From Pycnococcus provasolii (lineage: Eukaryota > Chlorophyta > Pseudoscourfieldiophyceae > Pseudoscourfieldiales > Pycnococcaceae), in NCBI GenBank assembly GCA_938743325.2, contig OW568890.1, forward strand, positions 372,001 to 436,000: a stretch of DNA of 64,000 bases, read 5' to 3'. Below are positions 18,726 through 28,657 of the stretch, piece by piece; position 1 is the stretch's first letter, and each line of letters opens with the position of its first letter. A model generated the notes under the pieces. The model searched no databases and was not told where the DNA came from. It saw only the letters and a list, made by a program, of their open reading frames with translations. The translations under genes were made by a program, and so were the position numbers.

Positions 18726-19362
18726 CTATTCATTCAGCTTCCACTTCTTTGGCGTGTACGGCTCGCCAATCGCCTTGTTTCCGAAGTAGTCGTACCTGTT
18801 GACGGTATTTGTGAGTGTTGTTGTGAGTTACGCGCACGTTTGTTGCACCACGCAGGCGTTCGAGTTTTCCCGTAACGACGACGTACCAGAGCTGCGACGG
18901 AATCCAGTGTGTGGGTGGGAGCGGCCTGCTTTCGTTTTTTGCACTCCACACGAAGATGGGCACCATGGTGAGGCAGATGCCTCCGACGGCCATCAACGAG
19001 CGACCCCTCCACCCCACTGGGTTCGGGTTGTACCCGCCTGGGTAGAACACCTGCAACAAAGGAACAGCACAGGAACGCGACGACACGTGAGGTGAGGTGA
19101 GGCGAGAGAATTGAGAGAGTTAGTTTGTGTTTGTTTGTGTAGAAATCCAGCCCAATCTTGGCGTGTTCACACACACGCGCGCGCGCGCAGAGATGAGCGC
19201 GCCACCACAATGAGTGACTCACTAGAAGAAGTCGCTTTACCTACCAAGAGCCCTCGTGAAAAAGAAGGAAAAAACAAACAAAACACAAAACATCAAAGAC
19301 AACAAGGAAAGACAAGAAACAAGACAGCTTACCTCCTTGAGCGATCCTTCTCCTCCGCCCAT
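18726..19362 (-). CDS. 87-aa single-pass membrane protein, three exons
   Basis: No single open frame shows this gene; splice sites reveal it. On the minus strand exon 1 is 19362-19333 (MGGGEGSLKE), exon 2 is 19050-18887 and exon 3 is 18795-18726. Introns are 19332-19051 (GTAAGC...TTGTTGCAG) and 18886-18796 (GTACGT...CAACAG). The joined 87-aa protein has VFYPGGYNPNPVGWRGR, one membrane segment (SLMAVGGICLTMVPIFVW), then PPTHWIPSQLWYDYFGNKAI and a basic end KKWKLNE. Size, single membrane span and the Gly-rich start recall small accessory subunits of mitochondrial inner-membrane complexes, such as complex I, but I cannot name it. The start codon is the only ATG in exon 1; a further upstream exon is possible. 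Confidence 0.68.
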
Positions 19363-19680
19363 GCTTACAAACCTTGTGTGTGGAGAAAAAACAGAATGAG
19401 GGCGAATGGCGGAGGTTCACCGCGCCCCCGAAGAAGAAGAGGCGTAACCCTAGCCCTAGCCCAAACCAAACCCTAACCCACCCTAAAGGCTAAACCCAAA
19501 CCCGCATACAATTCCAATAATTTCTGAATTACAGAGTACCTCTACCAAGAGAGAATTTAGGGATCCGTCGTAGGTTTACAGTATATGCGAATTGTTTGTT
19601 TCCCCCGCGCCCTCTGTCAATCTTTCAAACCTCTTCGAATTTCGGATTTCGGGATTTCATTTCCGGAAAGCTCTTCAATC
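19363..19680. other. divergent intergenic region with CCCTAA-like motifs
   Basis: In 318 bp between the small membrane-protein gene and PSF2, bases 19445-19500 hold irregular CCCTAG / CCCTAA / CCCAAA units, a degenerate telomere-box cluster. The frame of PSF2 is open through 19585-19680 with an ATG at 19585, so the PSF2 N-terminus could be longer than annotated. Confidence 0.4.
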
Positions 19681-20385
19681 ATGGCGCTCCACCACCTCTC
19701 GCGGTCGTCGTCTTCACGAATGTACACGCCGGACGAGATGACGTTCTGCGCAGAAGACGCCTTGGTGGATATCGTACCGCGCATTGCCATGCCCGCATGT
19801 GCGTTCCTATCTACCACAATCCCACCTCTCAGACCTAACATACCCTGCACCGTCCCGCTCTGGATGGCACTCGCGCTCAAAAAGAGACACGCGGCACGCA
19901 TTGTCATACCCGCTTGGCTCGCATCCACCGAAGAACTCGAGGCTCTGCTCGAACGAGAACGAAACGACAACAAGGTCTTCCAGCACCTAACAGAACACTA
20001 CCTCGAAGTCGCACACCTCCTTCTCGCTGGAACAAAGGGGGCGCGAGACGACTTCGCTTCCATGACGGTCATGCACAAAAACAGAGACTTGCTGGAAAAA
20101 CTTAGACTGGTCAGAGAAAGTAAACTCAACCAGGGACTCGAGGGACTCGCCACGGCGTGGAACAGTGTGAAGGACGAAGGGGAGGAATTCACTGTGCCTC
20201 TCAACAACATCTCGCGCATGGAACTCAACGCCCTCAGACCGCTCTTCCAAGGGGCGCTCGACAAATTCTGGAAACTCGAACACGCAAACAACACAGCAGC
20301 CACAACGAACATGCCATCTGCCACGCCAACGCCGCACCAGACAGAAGTCGAAGAGGCGCCTGTACGACGACTCCGCGGACGGTGA
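19681..20385 (+). CDS. PSF2: GINS complex subunit PSF2
   Basis: PSF2 is one of four GINS subunits. GINS joins MCM2-7 and CDC45 to form the CMG helicase at replication forks in the nucleus. The 234-aa product shows the PSF2 N-terminal pattern: MYTPDEMTFCAEDALVDIVP, the buried PLRPNIPCTVPLWMALALKK (family PF...G.F.AG..v.VPLWlA..Lkk), and CxIxPPxWL-like IVIPAWLA. LEALLERERNDNKVFQHLTEHYLEVAHLLL follows, then a helical C-terminal domain and a disordered tail. Human PSF2 is 185 aa, so the extra length lies in the N-terminal 13 residues and the tail. Three ATGs are possible (19585, 19681, 19720); 19681 is a compromise, since family members start close to the MYTPDE residues. Confidence 0.9.
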   Translation: MALHHLSRSSSSRMYTPDEMTFCAEDALVDIVPRIAMPACAFLSTTIPPLRPNIPCTVPLWMALALKKRHAARIVIPAWLASTEELEALLERERNDNKVFQHLTEHYLEVAHLLLAGTKGARDDFASMTVMHKNRDLLEKLRLVRESKLNQGLEGLATAWNSVKDEGEEFTVPLNNISRMELNALRPLFQGALDKFWKLEHANNTAATTNMPSATPTPHQTEVEEAPVRRLRGR

Positions 20386-20598
20386 CGGTGACGGTGATGT
20401 TACCTTCCTGTTGATCAGTGTTACGCACTTCACCAAAATGTATGTCCTTTTTTGTGTTGTTGCACAAGAACCACCTTTTACTTTACGTGTTGTCGTTGTT
20501 GTATACGCAAAAACGGCCCTCCCCCCTCCTCACCTCTTCTTAAAGAATCTTTCCCTCTCCAAGCTTCACTTTTTGCACACAGAATGACGACGACTCTC

Positions 20599-21819
20599 CT
20601 ACTCCATAAACTCGCCGCCATGCTCGAGCAAGTAGTTGGCTGCAAGAGCCTCGTCCTTGTCACACGCAAAGAATGCCTGCGCGACGAGAGCGCGGTCCCA
20701 AGCACCTCCGCCCATCGCAACCAGACGGTCTACCGCTTCCGCCTCCTCGGGTGTAAGCTGGATCGTTCCGGGAGGTGCACCGCCCTCGCCGTCGTCGCCC
20801 ATTGCACCATCCATCATGCCCATCTGGGCCGCAGCTGCCGCCGCCTCATTCTGGTCAATCGGCTCGTTAAGCAGGCGCAGGAACTCAGCCTGATTCGCGT
20901 TAATCTGCTGCAGAAGTGCCGGATTCTGCTTGCCAAGCTCCTGGAGCATAGGCTGCAGAATCGCGGGATTCGCCTGCACCATAGCCCGCAGCGCCTGGAA
21001 CTGAGCGCTCTGGCGAAGGTGGTCCAGGCCACCTCCACCGCCGCCTTGTGCGGCGCCGCTTCCCGCGAACATGTCAAAGGCTGCGTTCGGCGCACCGCCA
21101 CCTCCTCGCGACTGAGCAGCCTGCTGCTGTCCCGCCGCGGGTGCCGCGCCTCCGGTTGTTGGCGGCGCCGCGCCAGAGGCTGGCGCGGCGGGAGGGGCCT
21201 GCGGTTGAGCCGACTCAGGAATACCCGTCATGAGGTACTCGACCGCCCTGTCCGGGTTGTTGAACGCCGCTCGCAATGCCGCCACCACCTGTTCGCGCTC
21301 GAAACCCATCTCCATGATGTTCGCGATGGTTGACTCGAGCTCTGAACCCGCGACGAGCGCGCTCGCTCCGGATGCGATTGGCGAGGTGCTCGTTTCCATC
21401 GGCGAAGCGTCCGTCGCCGGCGTCGGCGGCTGTGTTTGCTGCGGCGCATCAGGCGTCTGCACGGGCGGCTGTGGGGGTTGCGCGGGCGTCGACTCCTCAG
21501 GTTTTGGTGTTGGTGCCGCCCCTGACGCCGCCGATGTTCCCGTGGCCGCTGCCGGCGTCGCCGCGGGCGTTGGTGCCGTCGCCGCCTTCTTCTTCTGCAC
21601 CATGACGACGAGGAATCCTTTTTCAGACACGCCTGAGGCTTCTAGCGTCGCTTCGTCCTTGAGTACTTTCCCGGAGTGGATGAGCGTTTGGCATGACGAC
21701 GGGAACGCGTCGGCACCCTTATGGTTTTCCACGAGCGTCTTGGCGTGAGCGACGGTATCATGACCTTCAAGCGTGAGGGAGAACGACTCACCTTTCACCG
21801 TCTTGAACGTCACCTGCAT
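20599..21819 (-). CDS. RAD23: RAD23-type ubiquitin shuttle protein
   Basis: RAD23 brings ubiquitylated proteins to the proteasome and stabilises XPC/Rad4 in nucleotide excision repair. The 406-aa product has the full domain order. An N-terminal ubiquitin-like domain ([19 protein letters not shown]...) is followed by a Pro/Ala/Thr linker. UBA1 reads [20 protein letters not shown]. An XPC-binding domain has [20 protein letters not shown] and [22 protein letters not shown]2 at the C-terminus reads [20 protein letters not shown] and [12 protein letters not shown]. The ATG at 21819 fits the UBL start exactly; the six upstream residues come from a non-ATG extension. It lies convergent with PSF2, 213 bp apart. 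Confidence 0.95.
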   Translation of the reverse strand: MQVTFKTVKGESFSLTLEGHDTVAHAKTLVENHKGADAFPSSCQTLIHSGKVLKDEATLEASGVSEKGFLVVMVQKKKAATAPTPAATPAAATGTSAASGAAPTPKPEESTPAQPPQPPVQTPDAPQQTQPPTPATDASPMETSTSPIASGASALVAGSELESTIANIMEMGFEREQVVAALRAAFNNPDRAVEYLMTGIPESAQPQAPPAAPASGAAPPTTGGAAPAAGQQQAAQSRGGGGAPNAAFDMFAGSGAAQGGGGGGLDHLRQSAQFQALRAMVQANPAILQPMLQELGKQNPALLQQINANQAEFLRLLNEPIDQNEAAAAAAQMGMMDGAMGDDGEGGAPPGTIQLTPEEAEAVDRLVAMGGGAWDRALVAQAFFACDKDEALAANYLLEHGGEFME

Positions 21820-22398
21820 AATAATCCTAGTTGTCACTACTACCTAGTTAACTAAGAGCCTCAGGAGCAGGCAAAACGAAAATGAAAGTGGTTTTGCGAA
21901 TGATTCGATTCGGAGACCTGCTTTGTGGCCGCGGGAAAAGGAAACCCACAAAACAAACACCACGTTTGTAGGGGGGGGGGGGGGGGAGGTCAAAAACCTA
22001 AAAGCACCTCTTCAAACCTCAAGCAAGAAGTCCAAACCCTAAAAAGAACTTCGAAGAAGAAGAAAGGGGGTCCCTGAGTTTAGGGGTTTCTTTTGGTAAG
22101 GTGGTTGATTAGGGGTTTGAGAAAATCGGTTGGTTAGGGGTCGAGGATTTTTACTTTTTTGTTACGCCTTCCTATCGTCGTACCCTACGATAGAGGGGTT
22201 CGGTTCGGTTCCGATTCTTTGTGTGACAGACGGACCTTCAGAGAACGAACTTTAGCTTTCATGATGGAGAAATACCTGTCACTTTTATGTTTACTTCTCA
22301 ACGTTCACCAGGCATGAAGGTCTGCCTGAATCATCATGATCATGGGACGTCTGTTTCTCCTGGTCTGTTTCTTCACCATGTAGAGTAGTACGCCTACT
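21820..22398. other. intergenic region with poly-G tract
   Basis: This 579-bp spacer is the promoter side of RAD23. It has a run of about 17 G at 21970-21986, and several TTAGGGGTTT-type motifs on both strands between 22010 and 22145. GTTCGGTTCGG follows near 22198. No gene is seen. Confidence 0.4.
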
Positions 22399-25052
22399 TT
22401 AAGCCGACATCGCAGCAGCCGCAATCGCGGCAACGCCAACCATGAAAGAACGCACGAATGCACCTGAAGTTTTCGCGGGAGCCGTCGTCACCGCCTTCAC
22501 CGGCGCCTTAGTCGTCGTCGTCGCAGGCGCCTTGGTTGTCGTCGGCGTCGGCGCCTTGGTTGTTGTCGTCGTCGGCGTCTTGGTCGTCGTCGGCGTCGGC
22601 GCTGCTGGCATTGGTGTTGCCTCCGCCGGCGCTTGATCAATAGCCACCGTGGGCTCCTCGATGCCCGTGAAGCCGGTAATGCCGGTCGCCTCCAAGTTCG
22701 CCTTAAACGTGCCATCCTTGGCAGCCTCAGTCAACTTCTCGCTAACCTCCTTCGCCTCCATCGTATCCTTCACAGCCACCTTGAAGGTAACCTTAAGGTT
22801 AGTCGCCGTAAGAGAACGACGCTTCGACGACGCGGCAACCTCCTCAACCTTCACATCCGTGATATCCTCCGTGTTGATAACCATCGTGCGCGCCGTCGCA
22901 ATGGCGAACTTACCCGCGTCAAACTGGTCCTTGGTCATGCCCGCAAGCACCACCGACGCGTCAATCGGAGTCAGCTTGTCGTCAGGTCCGTCGTCGGGAA
23001 TCGGCGCGCCGGTGGCGCAGGCGCTAAGCACAGGGAGAATTTGGTCAACATCATCCTGTTTCATCATGCTTTCGCCCTCAACAGACTTAAAGTCGAGCTT
23101 CGACTCCACCAAGAGCGCCACGCACTCTTTCGAGACGCCAGCCTCCTCGACGTTTTCGCATGATGGCCTGGCATCGCTCGATGTCTGCTGCAAAGACTCG
23201 CTGTACTGCATGAACTTCGTCACGCAAAACGTTCCAGCAGAGTCCTTCACTTCACACGTCGCGGGATAAGCCATGCAAAGCGTATCTATGTCGCCACTGC
23301 ACAGCCCCGCAATTTGCAAAGAGTATGCCTTGCCTGATGCGTCAAGAAGTTCTCCCCCCGTAGCCAGCGGGAACGTGAAGTTCGCCTTGACGAGTCCGTC
23401 GATGCATTCACGACGGCCAAAGTCCGTGCAAAACTTCGTTGGGTTCATGTCGTCACCGGCCAGATTAATCATCTCCGTCCATTTAACGTAGCACACTTCG
23501 CCTGCACTGCTCTTGATCTCGCACATGGCTGGAGAAGCAATGCACATTTGATCGGCGGTGGGGACCGCCTCCGTCGTCGTGTTCGTCGTGTTCGTCGTGG
23601 GGGCCTCCGTCGTCGTGGTCGTGGGAGCCGCTGTCGTCGTGGTCGTGGGAGCCGCCGTCGTCGTCGTGGTCGTGGGAGCATCCGTCGTCGTGGTCGTGGG
23701 AGCCGTCGTCGTCGTCGTGGTCGTGGGAGCCGCCGTCGTCGTCGTGGTCGTGGGAGCATCCGTCGTCGTGGTCGTGGGAGCCGTCGTCGTCGTCGTGGTC
23801 GTGGGAGCCGCCGTCGTCGTCGCGGGGGCCGCCGTCGTCGTGGTCGCGGGGGATGCATACGTGTAACCGCACGTCTTCGCCACGTTGGGAAATGCCGTCT
23901 GCGATGACGGGGGAACGTACGCGGTAGTAGCCTTGGCGTCGATCTCATCATCCGTCTCCGTGACGAGGGCGAGAATCGATGCCTCTGTCGCCGTCTTCAT
24001 CCACGTGTCAAACTGCTCCAAAAATGCATCAGAGGTCGCCACGCCTGTGAAGTCCACGAGCGCCTTGCGCCAGCCGGAACCCTCGGGAACGTCGCTAGCC
24101 TTGCCCGTCTGGTAGTTGAGGCCAGTCCAAGGAGTCACCGTGTTGTAGAAGCCAGTCTCGCTGCGGAACCAGTCGTCGAAGGAGCGCTTCGCGAGGCTGC
24201 ACGCGTACATGACGGCAACAGCACTGAGATCGTAGTATAGCTTGCGTTCCGTGTCAACGTACGGGGCGCCAGTCTGCGTGGCTGGCGGCGAGCCGGCTGC
24301 AGGGCAGCCTTCACTTCCGCAGCAACGTTCAAGTCCGTAATCTTTCATCCATTTTGTGTTGGGCATTTCGCTGTAGAGTGAAAGCGCGTTCGGTATGACG
24401 CCGCTACTTCCACCGCCGAACTTAAGGCAGTCGCGGAAGGATTGCCCGTTGCTAAGTTGTTTCGACATCATGCACTGAAAGAGCACAGCGCCGCCCTCGT
24501 TGGTGAATTCTGCGCGGAGCGTAGCAGCGGCGCCCTGGTAGTGGTGAAGGTACTCATGCGCTGCGATGGAGGCAATGTCTTGCTCCGGGTTTTTCGTCAA
24601 GCTGAAGACGGCGTTTTGTGTGCCCTCTTCGTATTGGTTGCAAGAATTGCACCTCCAGGGCCCGTGAGGTAGAAGTTGGGCACTTCTCCCGCTTTCGCCT
24701 TTGCGACTTCCGAGTTGCCACACTCCGGCCAATCTTGTCCCTCACAGAGCTTAGCCTTGACCTCGGCGTAGGCGGAGTCCGCCTCTCCAGCTCCGAAGAC
24801 GAGCGAATGGAAACCCGTGTAGGTTCCGAGGTACTTCTCGGCGGCTGCGATTCCTTTCTTGATATTCGCGACATCTGACGCGTCAGCTCCTGGCGTCGCG
24901 AGGAATCCTAACGAGCCACCAAGCTTGGAGTTGGAGAACGCCGCTGGCGAGTTGCACCCCCGTCGAGACGGGCACTGCGCAACGGCGACACAGAGGCACA
25001 AGGACAAAGAGAGTGCCACCAAAAGAGCACGAGAGCGAGGCACGGCCATCAT
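22399..25052 (-). CDS. mucin-like secreted metallopeptidase-type protein, frame change at 24657-24663
   Basis: Two overlapping frames read as one protein of about 884 aa. The first (25052 to 24597) starts with a signal peptide (RALLVALSLSLCLCVAVAQC) and runs to NFYLTGP. The second, open from 24732, goes on with WRCNSCNQYEEGTQNAVF and holds HEYLHH, a HExxH zinc-peptidase motif. Next come a Thr/Ala/Pro mucin-like linker (23571-23866), Cys-rich segments, and a SEA-like domain with SSKRRSLTATNLKVTFKVAV. A second Thr-rich linker and a hydrophobic C-terminus fitting a GPI anchor (GAFVRSFMVGVAAIAAAAMSA region) end the protein. At the frame change the sequence is G GGC CCT in the first frame, a formal -1 slippery heptamer. 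A missing base in a C run explains it equally well. The peptidase family is not named; the third zinc ligand is unclear. Confidence 0.75.
23571..23866 (-). repeat. in-frame Thr/Ala/Pro-coding tandem repeat
   Basis: GTC/GTCGTGG-type units alternate with GGGAGCC or GGGAGCATCC on the plus strand. They encode runs of four to six Thr separated by APTT, DAPTT or AAPTT. The block is a mucin-like linker, likely O-glycosylated, and is prone to length change. Confidence 0.85.
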
Positions 25053-25837
25053 GAACGAATCAGTAGAGCTCTCTAAGGTCTCTAGAGCCCTGGATCACGT
25101 GGATCACGGAAAACGGGGAAGATGGAGGCCAACAGGCCGAAAAAGATCTTAAGGAGAAAAGAAAAGGGGGTTTGTACCGCGCACGCCAGGTTGGTTTGTA
25201 AAACGTACCCTAGTCCGAACACGCGTGCGCCGTCGATGGATGGATTCCAAGGATGGCCATGCAGGCAGGAATCCTGTAGACTTGCGAAGACTTGATTGAC
25301 GTGAAGAAGAGCGACTTGACTTGAAGTTCGGACTTGCTTGCAACTTTGAAAAATCAACAAGAACAGTGGTACTTTACATTTTTACAAGCATGCCGTGATT
25401 GATCATGCCGTGATGCCGGGACGTGAACAATACATATGTATGTACTGTAAAGTGATTGATGAGTGAGAGGCTCGTGAATGCATGGATCAATGAGGCTCAT
25501 GAGGATCAATGATCAATTTTTAATGAGGCTCGTGGCGTGGATCTCATTGAAGCGATCACCCTTGTCCCTTCGACCTTACATACTGTACATAGTTGTCCTC
25601 CCAGTAAAACTACCAGACTCCCAGTCCCTGGTGCCAGGTGCCAGGTGCCAGGCCAAGGGGAATAACAACAACATCAAGTCAACTATCGCAGTCTCGTTCT
25701 GGAGTTGCTCTTCCTTCTCTTTTCTGTCGGCGACGGAACTGGGCGACACTTTGGTGGTAAGTCTTTTTGCTTTCGTGAAAAAAAAAAATCAATTTGTAAC
25801 TGTAAAAAGTAACTCTTGCAAACTAAGCTAAGCAAGG
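25053..25837. other. intergenic region between the two surface-protein genes
   Basis: No gene is seen in 785 bp. Short local repeats occur: GTGCCAG three times at about 25631-25650, and GATCATGCCGTGAT-type near-palindromes around 25387-25412. A run of nine A lies near 25780. The DNA is richer in A/T than either flanking gene. Confidence 0.35.
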
Positions 25838-28622
25838 TTAGGCGACTAACCCACTGACGAGAGCACAAATGAGCGCAGCCGCAACAGGTGTAGCCCGGGA
25901 AGATTTGCCGCTCGAATTTAGAACCGTCGCTGCCGTCGTCGTCGTCGTCGATGTCGTCGATGTCGTCGTTGGCTGAACGATCACAGCTTCTTGCTTGGTG
26001 ATGTTCGATACCTCGAGGGACAAGTTAGGAGTTTCCGCCGTGATCGCCTTCACGAGCTCTCCACTCTGAACCTGCTGCGATAGGCTTTCAGCCAGTGCAT
26101 CGCCAGCCATGTCAGATTTCGCAATATCCACCGAACCATCTTCCTTCACAGCCTCAGGCGTTTCCACCACGATCACAACCTTGATAGCCTTCGCGGGTTC
26201 ACCCTGTGGCTCCGACGCCACCTCAACCCCAGTTTCAGCGGACACTTCCTGATTGAGAGTGCCATCCGTAGCAACAGAGTTGGTTTGATCGGCAATATCA
26301 TCCAGCTCACCACCATCCTCGAGATCTCCAACCACGTACTCGACGTCCAAATCCTCACCATCGCCCGTAGTCTGCAAAAGCTTCATGCGGCGATCCTTGT
26401 TCAGCTTCATACTCTTACGAAGCACCCTCTTGATGAAACGCTCCGCTTTCCTTAGAGCTCGGGCAATGGCGCGGCGAAGCTTAGCAATGAACTTCTCAAT
26501 TTTCGATTCTGTCATCCCCTTCTTCATGCGAAACCTCACATTGGCCTTCACCTCGAACTCAGCCGTGACAGTCTGGTTGGATCCAGGCGGAAGTGTGGAA
26601 ATAACCGCCTTCGTCACGCCTTCCGCAGTCAAGCCGCGCGCCTTTTCACCAGGCTTGATTTGCATGTCTACCTCCACGGCAACTTTCACGGTCGGTTTGT
26701 TAGCCTCCAACAATGGCGGCAGAGTCGTTGAGCCCACATCAATGGGCGGCATAGTCATTGGCGGAGCCGCAGGCGGTACCGTGGTCGTAGTCGTGGGCAC
26801 TTTCGAAGCCACCGTCGTTGTCGATGTCGATGTTGTCGGCTGAGGGGGCGGGCTCGGCGACGGCGGCGGCGGCGGCGGCGGGCATGCGGGCCTGTGACCC
26901 TTGAACGTGAAGGTGTACTCGGATTTCTGTGTACCAGCGCACAGGACATTCTCGCACACCTTGAGACGCACGGTCGTTGAACCACACTTCGGATGTGTGA
27001 TTGTTGTGTAAGACAAGCTCTGCGAAGGGCCCTCGTTCGAAACCGCGCATCCCGGCTCGAGGCACTCCACCAACATAGACGTAGCGTCCGACTTAGGAAT
27101 TGCATAGAATGTGATCGAGGGCCAATCATCAGCAATTGCGGAAAGAGACTCGGGAACATCAATCGTGTACTCGAAAACGTTCGGTTTGAAGTCGGGGAAA
27201 ATTATACCATACCCAATGGATGCTTGCTGAACACCTTGCAAGATGTCCGGGAAATATCTAGCCCCTACCTCGCACGCCTGGTAGTCAGTGGCTTCGCACA
27301 TCATTTGAGCCATCTCGACAGCTCCAAAGGCAATCGGCTCATCCGGCGGTGGAGGTGGCGGACTAGGCGGTGGTGCATCCGGTGGTGCGTCCGGTGGTGC
27401 GTTCGGCGGCGCGTTCGGCGGCGCATCCGGCGGTGGTGGACTCGGCGGAGGCGGCGGTGGGCTTGGCGAAGGCGGCGGCGGGCAGGCTGGCTTATGACCC
27501 GTGAACGAAAATGTGTAGATGTTCTGATCACCGGAGCAGTATTCATCACAGCACACGGTGAGTTGCACCGTTGTCGGTCCGCACGCGGGATACCTGATGG
27601 TTGTGTAGGATAGCTCGTACTCTGGTCCTGGATTAGAGTTCTCGCAACCCTCCTCGAGGCACTCCACGAACAAGTAAGACGAGTTCGACTTCGGGATTGC
27701 GTAGAAAGTGATTGCAGGCCAATCGCTTGCAAGCGAAGTGAGAGCCTCAGGAATGCTTATACTGTGATTGAAGACATTCGGGTCGAAATTGGGGAATTGC
27801 ACACCCTCGCCAATGGATGCCTGCGGCGCCATTCCTGCCATCACATCAGGATAGTGACGAGCGCCCACCTCGCATGCCTGTGAGCACGAAGCTGAACAAG
27901 CCGACTGCACCGTCTCGATTGCTCCAACGGCAATCGGCGAATCTGGCGGCGGCGGCGGTGGAGCAGGCGACGGTGGGCTCGGTGGCGGAGATGCGATCGG
28001 AGTGGGCGGAGGCGGCGGCAGAGGGGGCGGGCTTGGCGGTGGCAGCTGCGGGCTTGGCGGCGGCGGAGGAGCACATGTCGGCTTATGACCCGTGAACGAG
28101 AAGCTGTATGTGCTGTGCTCGCCAGCACATTCCGCATCGCAGCACACCTTGAGTTTCACCGTCGTTGGTCCGCACGGGGGATACGTGATGGTCGTGTAAG
28201 ACAGCTCCTGCGCCGGACCTGAACTGGAATTCTCACAATTCTTCTCGAGGCACTCCACGAACATGAAGGATGCATTGGTTTTTGGAATCGCGTACAGCGT
28301 GATGGCTGGCCAGTCAGCGGACATAGCTGCAAGCTCTTCGGGAACGTCCATCGAGTAATCCAGAACACCGGGCGAAAAGAACGAATATTTGATTCCATCG
28401 CCAATCGATGCGTTTGGTGAAAATGATAGATATGGAGGATAGTGACGTGCACCCACCTCGCAGACTTGCGAGCATGTAGCCGTGCACGCCTCCTGTACTG
28501 CAGAAATTCCAGTCGCAGCGATCGGTGCATCCGGCGGTGGTGGCAGATTCGGCGGGCTCGGCGGTGGCGGGCTCGGCGGGCTTGGCGGCGGCGGGGAAGG
28601 TGCCAAGGTTGTGGTTGTGGTT

Positions 28623-28657
<35 letters not shown>

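Noticed and set aside
23483-23951. His/Asp-rich and Arg/Pro-rich frames in the threonine repeat block
   Set aside because: These are the other frames of the GTC/GTCGTGG repeat. Repeat sequence keeps all frames open.
24597-24732. A 26-bp intron that would also restore the frame
   Set aside because: It is too short for splicing and would remove the Cys-containing RCNSCNQYE segment that looks like real protein.
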